Source of the DNA: Geosiphon pyriformis
Lineage: Eukaryota; Glomeromycota; Glomeromycetes; Archaeosporales; Geosiphonaceae
DNA length: 64,000 nucleotides
Direction of reading: 5' to 3'
Assembly (NCBI GenBank): GCA_016748015.1
Contig: JAAOMT010000029.1
Location: forward strand, 298,896-362,895
Shown in pieces: positions 59,301-64,000 of the stretch (its first letter is position 1; each line of letters opens with the position of its first letter). The translations under genes were made by a program, and so were the position numbers. Under the pieces are notes generated by a model, which ran no database searches, was not told the origin of the DNA, and saw only the letters and a program-made list of their open reading frames with translations.

Positions 59301-61705
59301 GGAATGGAAATTGCTTGACTGGTTGAGATAATTTCTCCTTGGCCAACAATTTCTTCTTCTGCCATATTGACTGGCACATCTATTCTATCTGTTGATCTGA
59401 ATCCCTGTATTTCTCTTGCTGTTATTCCTAATTTCTCTCTTTTTCTCACTGATACTAACTGAGCTACTCTAACCAGAGACAGGAATATTGCCTGTGCTAT
59501 CTTTTCATTGGGCTCTATTATATAGGCCTTTTCTGAGTCATTTTGTAGTATAGCGATGATATTTCCTACATATCTCACATCAATTATTCCTTCTCTTATA
59601 TTAATCTCTCTTTTTGCTAAACTGCTCCTAAATGCTAATTGAACTATTGTTGTTGCCAGAATTTCTAGTGTTACTTTCAAATCAATGCAGGTGCATGAAT
59701 GTGGTTTCAATTTAATGGCTTCTTTTTCTAGATACTTCAGATTAAACCTGGTATCAATATCATGTGCACATTCAGGCATGATACCTTTATCATTATCACT
59801 GAACTATTTTAGTTCCAATTCCTTGGTAAGGTCAGAGATTGTGATATATTGTTTGTATTTTGTATTGGAGTTTGAATCTGAGTTGGAATTAGTATCGTTG
59901 TTATTGCCATATTGAATGGAGCTAGAACCAGTGTTTTCGTTGTTATTATTGTCGGGATTTGAATTGGGATTGAATGGTGATTCTGATTCTGATGCGCAGC
60001 TGCTGATTGGTTCCTTTTCCTCTGGGATCATGTAGATTATGCGGATTGGTGGATTGTAAATAAGGTTACACTCATTACAATATTGAAAGTTATATGAAAT
60101 TAAACAGTGGTCACATAATTGAGTGTTTAGCTGTGCTAACCACTCTTCTTGTTTTTCTCTTGTGGGTGCTAGTTGTTGATAGTGTTCGTGAAATTCCTTG
60201 GAATCATCCTCAATGTTGCCAAAAACATCGAATGTTGCAACATATTTTGGTTCTGGGAAGGATAATGGATTGGTTTTGATTTCCCACAACTCGCTGATTG
60301 TAGCTCCTTCTGCCATTGCATATGCCATTCTCCAGATCTCATGTTTGTTATGTGGGTAGCCTTCCAAACATCTTAAGGCTCATTTCCATGTATCATCAAT
60401 TAAGGTCTCTTTTCATACCCAATTATTTATTAGGATTGTGTACTGGCATGTTTCATCACATGTTCTTCCTTGTCCTGGAATGTCATTCCATATTCCTTTA
60501 TCCAGAAGCATTTTTCCACATGCTAGACATGGTGTATTGTCCCATTTTTTTATTTTTAGTGGTCAGCAATCGCATTCAATAATATATAGGCGACAATAGT
60601 ATCATGTTGTTATCTGTTAGTTTTTGTCATTGTCACAACATGCACTCATCGTTGACAATTTCTTACCACAAGTGATGCATTCGAGTTTAGGTCAATGGTA
60701 GGTGGCCTGAGTTTGTATAGAATATGGGACATATGTAGGGGTGGTAGATTGTGCTGGCTTATCTTCTTGTTCTTTCCCTTTTCTTTTCTCTTCTCAAATC
60801 TATTCTGTGGTTGGTTCACTTTGGCTGTTATTACTCCAAAATCTCTGATTTGTTCCCCAGATAAGTTTTTCTTCCTCTTTCTTTTTCTTTTTGTCATTCC
60901 ATGATAGTATAGGTGGTAGTTTGTTGTGGTCAGCATCAGCCCAGGAGACTTGGTAAGCTTCTCAGATAGGTTTTTCTTTTGTCTCCTCCAGTTCGATCAA
61001 TAGTTTCTCTCTTGGCAGAGTTTTGAAATGGCCACATGTGGCCGATACACGTATGTGTTAACCCTAATATGTTAGCTAGAGTTTTTGGGTGTTCCAGTCT
61101 AACGTTGCATTGACTTTGAATAGCCAGTCATTACCAATGAGAGCTTGGTATTGAGTAGCTTCCATCACTAAAACTTTAATGGGAGTCATAATGCCATTGA
61201 CTTTGAAAGAAAAGTCATCAATTTTGCCGATTGAAGTTTTGATTACTCCATTGGCTGTGATGATTCTGGCGCTGACAGCTTGATCAACTCAGCGACTTAA
61301 TTGATCCATAAGCTGTCTTGTAATAATGCTGCCAGCTGATCCACTATCTAAGATGAGTTTGATGGGATAACCATCAACTCTGACATCCATGTATATCACT
61401 GTGATGAGTTTTTCTTTGAGGGTGGTTCCACTAAATAACAGTACTAGTGTGGTTTCTTCAAGTTTGAAAGGAAAAATAGCTGCTAGAGATTTGTTGTTGG
61501 AGATGGTTGCTGGTGGAATCATGTTGGTAAGTAATTGCTGATTGGATTCTGGTTTGTTAGATGTGGTATCTTCTGGGATAACCAGGAAACTTAAATAGTA
61601 TTGAAAATTTGGATTTTGGACGTGACCAGTATCCAAATTCCGTGAGCATGATCCTAATTATGGGTTTGATAAACTGGAGACCAGTTGGTGAACAACCATT
61701 GCTGA
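56340..61705 (-). pseudogene. Pol of gypsy B': protease to integrase, several long frames
   Basis: On the minus strand: protease 61289-61636 with intact LILDSGSAGSIIT; Cys-rich module about 60420-60690 (CITCGKKL, CLACGKMLLDKGIWND, CDETCQY); 59804-60367 with CDHCLISYNFQYCNEC, a CX2CX8CX2C zinc-ribbon pattern; dUTPase at the start of the 344-codon frame 58745-59779; linker; RT 58409-58744 (VDYRKLNRV, STLDLDSGYWQ) and YLDN at 58347-58358 in place of YLDD. RNase H 57659-58294 keeps TTDASGQALGAVLS. The HHCC zinc region is 57142-57510 (NMHSNPTAGHFH, NCNACQ). The integrase core includes 56680-56871, with LVKRFN (Lys codon 56779-56781) where Glu is usual. The C-terminal IN block ends near 56340. Confidence 0.85.
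59377..59779 (-). other. dUTPase domain within Pol of gypsy B'
   Basis: The domain sits in a 344-codon frame without stops. Motifs: 1 DTRFNLKYL (Asp to Asn), 2 FRSSLAKR, 3 GIIDVRYVGNI, 4 NEKIAQAIF, 5 REIQGFRSTDR. The third motif keeps its Asp and Tyr. The missing Gly in motifs 2 and 5 suggests low or no activity of this copy. The following sequence (NMAEEEIV... to NTGNIVNIPEGTIIGYL) is a beta-rich linker leading to RT. Confidence 0.8.
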
Positions 61706-61714
61706 TGTTACCAG

Positions 61715-62704
61715 TGTTACCGGAGGTTTTTGGTCTCTTTTCTTAATTGTTGTTGATGCCTGTTTGCTGTGAATCTACATTTTCTAGATGTGGTTGAATC
61801 TTCAGTAACTGAATTTATCTTCAAATTATCTTCAAATTATCTCCTATAATTTAAACTGCTGGACTTATAAGTGGAATGGCCAATTCTGTGCCAGTTACTT
61901 TTGTAGTTATGTTGTAGTAAACATCAACTCTTTCCCAGGAATTGCTCGTCTAGAAGCTCACTAAAATGTGTAATTACTTTGCTGTGAAAGTCAACTTTTC
62001 TACAGGAATCTCATCTGTAGGCTACCTTAATGATTATAATAAGAAAAGAAAAGAAAAATAAAAGAAATGTAAAAGAAATAGGATTTTATCAAGAGAAATG
62101 TTTTTCTATCCAGGTCTGGAGTCACTAACAGTTTACTGAAATTGGTAGCTAATCAATTTCGAAATATTAGTTGGGTTTTGGGGATTTTCCAAGTGCAATA
62201 ATTAAAGAATTTGGTTTTTCGAATTATTTGATATTTATTTCTTTTTGTGTATATAGGAATGGTTCTAAGAGATAAATCTAAAGTAAAATACATTTCCTCG
62301 AAGAGAGAAGCTCTTCTTTTATATAACTTGTTGTAACACTATTTTATGAACTTAAACTTTGCTCTTTTCTACAATTTCGCTGAACTAAAGATACATTTCA
62401 GTGAACTATAAGTTATTTCTGCAAACTATTAGATATTTCAGTAAACTATCAATTATTTTGGCAAATTTCTACAAATTTTGGCGAACTTTTTGAATGTTAC
62501 ATAATTCAGGGTATTGCATGATTGATCATCGCGATTAGGTTATATTTGTGTTATGTACAAATTGGGTTATTAATTAAATAATAATTTTGGACATTTTGCT
62601 AATATACTAAGTAATAATTTGAAACGATAATATATGTTAATTAATGATAGGAATTATAAAAATAATTTCATGTTAAATAATATCTCTAATTTCGTCTGGT
62701 AACA
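61715..62704 (-). repeat. 3' LTR of the family-2 gypsy
   Basis: 990 bp; in element orientation it begins TGTTACCAG and ends CCGGTAACA. Similar throughout to the solo LTR at 43556-44514, and unrelated to the family-1 LTRs except for the terminal TGTTAC/GTAACA. It contains a run of AGTTTGC/GTTCACTGAAAT-like short repeats (62380-62490). Confidence 0.85.
62326..62335 (-). promoter_or_regulatory. TATA box in the family-2 LTR
   Basis: Reverse complement TATATAAAAG followed by AAGAGCTTCTCTC. The same place in the solo LTR reads TATAAAAAAAG (43906). A good core-promoter candidate for this family. Confidence 0.55.
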
Positions 62705-62707
62705 TAA

Positions 62708-62717
62708 CCTCTTCCTC
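62708..62717 (-). other. Polypurine tract of the family-2 gypsy
   Basis: Reverse complement GAGGAAGAGG, three bases before the LTR start. It fixes the orientation: the internal region lies to the right. Confidence 0.65.
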
Positions 62718-63834
62718 AAGACTGAGCTCTGTTAAAGTCCAAGTACTGTCTGTAATTTCCAGATAGTAATCCAAAATTATTGAAGAAATTTGGTCTGAAA
62801 ATTGTTGAAATTTCAGTTCTGTGAACTTTCCAATGTATTGAATCTTCAAAGGTCGTAAAATTGGGTTTTGTAGGACATTTTCACAGGTGTGGAATAGGTC
62901 ATAAAGTCTAAGAGCAGCTTTGAGCTTGTAGTGACTGTTTGTTGGTCCAGCTGTTGTCTTGAATTTGTTGTGGAGTTGTTTCTAAATAGCTTCTTTTGTG
63001 AGATTTGCTGTTGTAAGTTCCAGTTTCTGTTCATAGAGTGTTTTTCCAATGTGAAAATATCTATAGATTGGAGGATATTCAGTGTTTTCTTTATTGAGAC
63101 ACAGTTGAAGTCTTTGTTAAATTGTAGTATTTGGTGGAATACTAATCGGAGTGAGCATTAAGTTTTCTCTTAAAGCAAGCTTTAAAAGTTCTGGCAGGTG
63201 AATTCCAGAATAACTTCTTGTGTTCTTTTTATATGGGTAATATTTTCATGAATTTGGGGTTAGTTTTGTAACTACTTCTGTTTAGGTATAATTAATGTGG
63301 TTTCCAGTAACAGTAATGGATAATTCGGGTATTGTTTTTAAAGCTAATATTAGTTTTTGAGATAATTGTTGAATGTTTTGAGGAATAGTCATTATAAGAG
63401 ATTTGAAATAAAAGAATATTTTTGGTGTATGGGTTTTTATGTTATTTTTGTTTTGATTATTTCTAAATTATAAGGGAATAACTAGTAAAGTTAAATTAAG
63501 TGTTCAGGTTGGAAGGTTGTTCAATGACAACTATTGGTTCTAAGTTTCAGGGAATATCTTCGGAATTGACTAAAGGGGAATGTATACCAATTTGTGGAAT
63601 TAATGGTTCAGGATTGTTTCTGGAATGATAATGTTTCAAACAATCTCTATGTACAACTTTTGCTAGGATTTTGTTATCAAGTCTTAGCTTGTATGATCTA
63701 TTGCTTAGGACTTCATGGATAAAGAATAGTCCATCCCATTTATTTTCAAATTTTCCACTCCATTGTTTTTCAGCTTTAGTTCTGTGTAAGAGAACTTTGT
63801 TTCCGATTTTAAATTCATTGGTAACTGGAGGCAA
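62718..63834 (-). pseudogene. Integrase C-terminus and post-integrase region of the family-2 gypsy
   Basis: 63547-63834 reads NEFKIGNKVLLHRTKAEKQW, SGKFENKWDGLFFIHEVLSN and YKLRLDNKILAKVVH, the integrase C-terminal block also found in B'. It is followed by a region with a few stops up to the polypurine tract, including YRYFHIGKTLYEQKLELTT, ALRLYDLFHTCENVLQNPIL and YIGKFTELKFQQFSDQISSI. The latter parts resemble the post-integrase region of B'. No env-like or chromodomain features. The upstream integrase core continues beyond 63834. Confidence 0.65.
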
Positions 63835-64000
63835 TTTGTCATCATGCTGTTCTTTTTGTTGAGCTTGAGAGTGTTCAATATGAGTGGCTGCTATTCATCA
63901 TTTTCCTTCCAATGTGCTAAGCAGAATGTAGGCTCTTCATTGAAGTGTTTTCTGGAAATTGTTTTTATTGATTGGTTGTGCTGGGTATGTTTCCACTGTG

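Larger units (their letters stand above)
54515..61714 (-). mobile_element. Ty3/gypsy element B' (family 1), minus strand, inserted in B
   Basis: 3' LTR 54515-55404, polypurine tract 55409-55419, then Pol in reverse to the Gag-Pol boundary near 61710. A family-2 element interrupts it there, and the Gag part and 5' LTR must lie beyond 64000. It starts with the LTR terminus TGTTACA directly after CATT-type B sequence. It is the least decayed gypsy here: several frames exceed 100 codons (344 codons at 58745-59779). Confidence 0.88.
61715..64000 (-). mobile_element. Gypsy element of family 2, 3' part, runs off the window
   Basis: 3' LTR 61715-62704, polypurine tract 62708-62717, then post-integrase sequence and the integrase C-terminus in reverse up to the window end. 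It interrupts element B' near its Gag-Pol boundary: B'-like sequence continues to about 61705 and the flank is CCAG. The outer part (RT, Gag, 5' LTR) lies to the right of 64000. Confidence 0.82.

Noticed and set aside
61640-62704. B' as a recombinant element with a family-2 5' LTR
   Set aside because: B'-like sequence continues to about 61705, and a polypurine tract lies just right of the LTR. The LTR is therefore the 3' LTR of a separate element inserted in B'.

Overview
The window is a repeat-dominated, very AT-rich eukaryotic (fungal) chromosome segment. My best guess is an arbuscular mycorrhizal fungus (Glomeromycotina). The reasons are one protein gene with short GT-AG introns, layered LINE and Ty3/gypsy elements, and polyproteins (a dUTPase-bearing gypsy Pol and an APE/RT/RNase H LINE) that resemble proteins I recall from Rhizophagus and Gigaspora. 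That recollection could not be checked here, and the genus is unresolved. I saw no rRNA, tRNA, CRISPR array or prokaryotic operon.

Layout. 1-18141 is three LINE relics on the + strand: a 3' fragment (1-1730), a full-length decayed copy (1912-8620), and a second-subfamily copy (10291-18141) split by a reverse-oriented solo LTR (12976-13860). 18142-23744 is a 3'-truncated gypsy element 'A' (+), cut by a 5'-truncated LINE fragment (23745-26340). 26340-30640 is the only stretch with ordinary base composition. It holds a 20-bp perfect inverted repeat pair and a four-exon WS/DGAT-type acyltransferase gene (28651-30470), the one convincing host gene. 30640-32196 is AT-rich with a minus-strand LINE relic. 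32197-46240 is an old, strongly decayed minus-strand gypsy 'D'. D was later hit by a much younger, nearly complete LINE (35998-42745, minus, 9-bp target duplication) and by a solo LTR of a second family (43556-44514). Gypsy 'B' (46241-54514, +) sits in D, gypsy B' (54515-61714, minus) sits in B, and a second-family gypsy (61715 to beyond 64000, minus) sits in B'. This gives a clear relative chronology.

How the parts work together. Family-1 gypsy elements encode a leader/Gag with a CCHC knuckle, an aspartic protease, Cys-rich zinc-ribbon-like modules, a trimeric-type dUTPase domain, RT, RNase H, an HHCC-DDE integrase and a conserved post-integrase region of unknown function. The LINE encodes an intact ORF1 overlapping (TAATG) an ORF2 with APE endonuclease, RT, RNase H and a CCHC finger. 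Almost all breaks in these genes are transitions making TAG/TAA/TGA from Gln, Arg or Trp codons. Older copies are progressively AT-richer, while the host gene island is spared. The pattern is methylation-deamination or RIP-like, but the mechanism is inferred. The most interesting items are the dUTPase-bearing gypsy with its Cys-rich modules, the conserved post-integrase domain, the facing B/B' inverted pair, and the transition-only inactivation.
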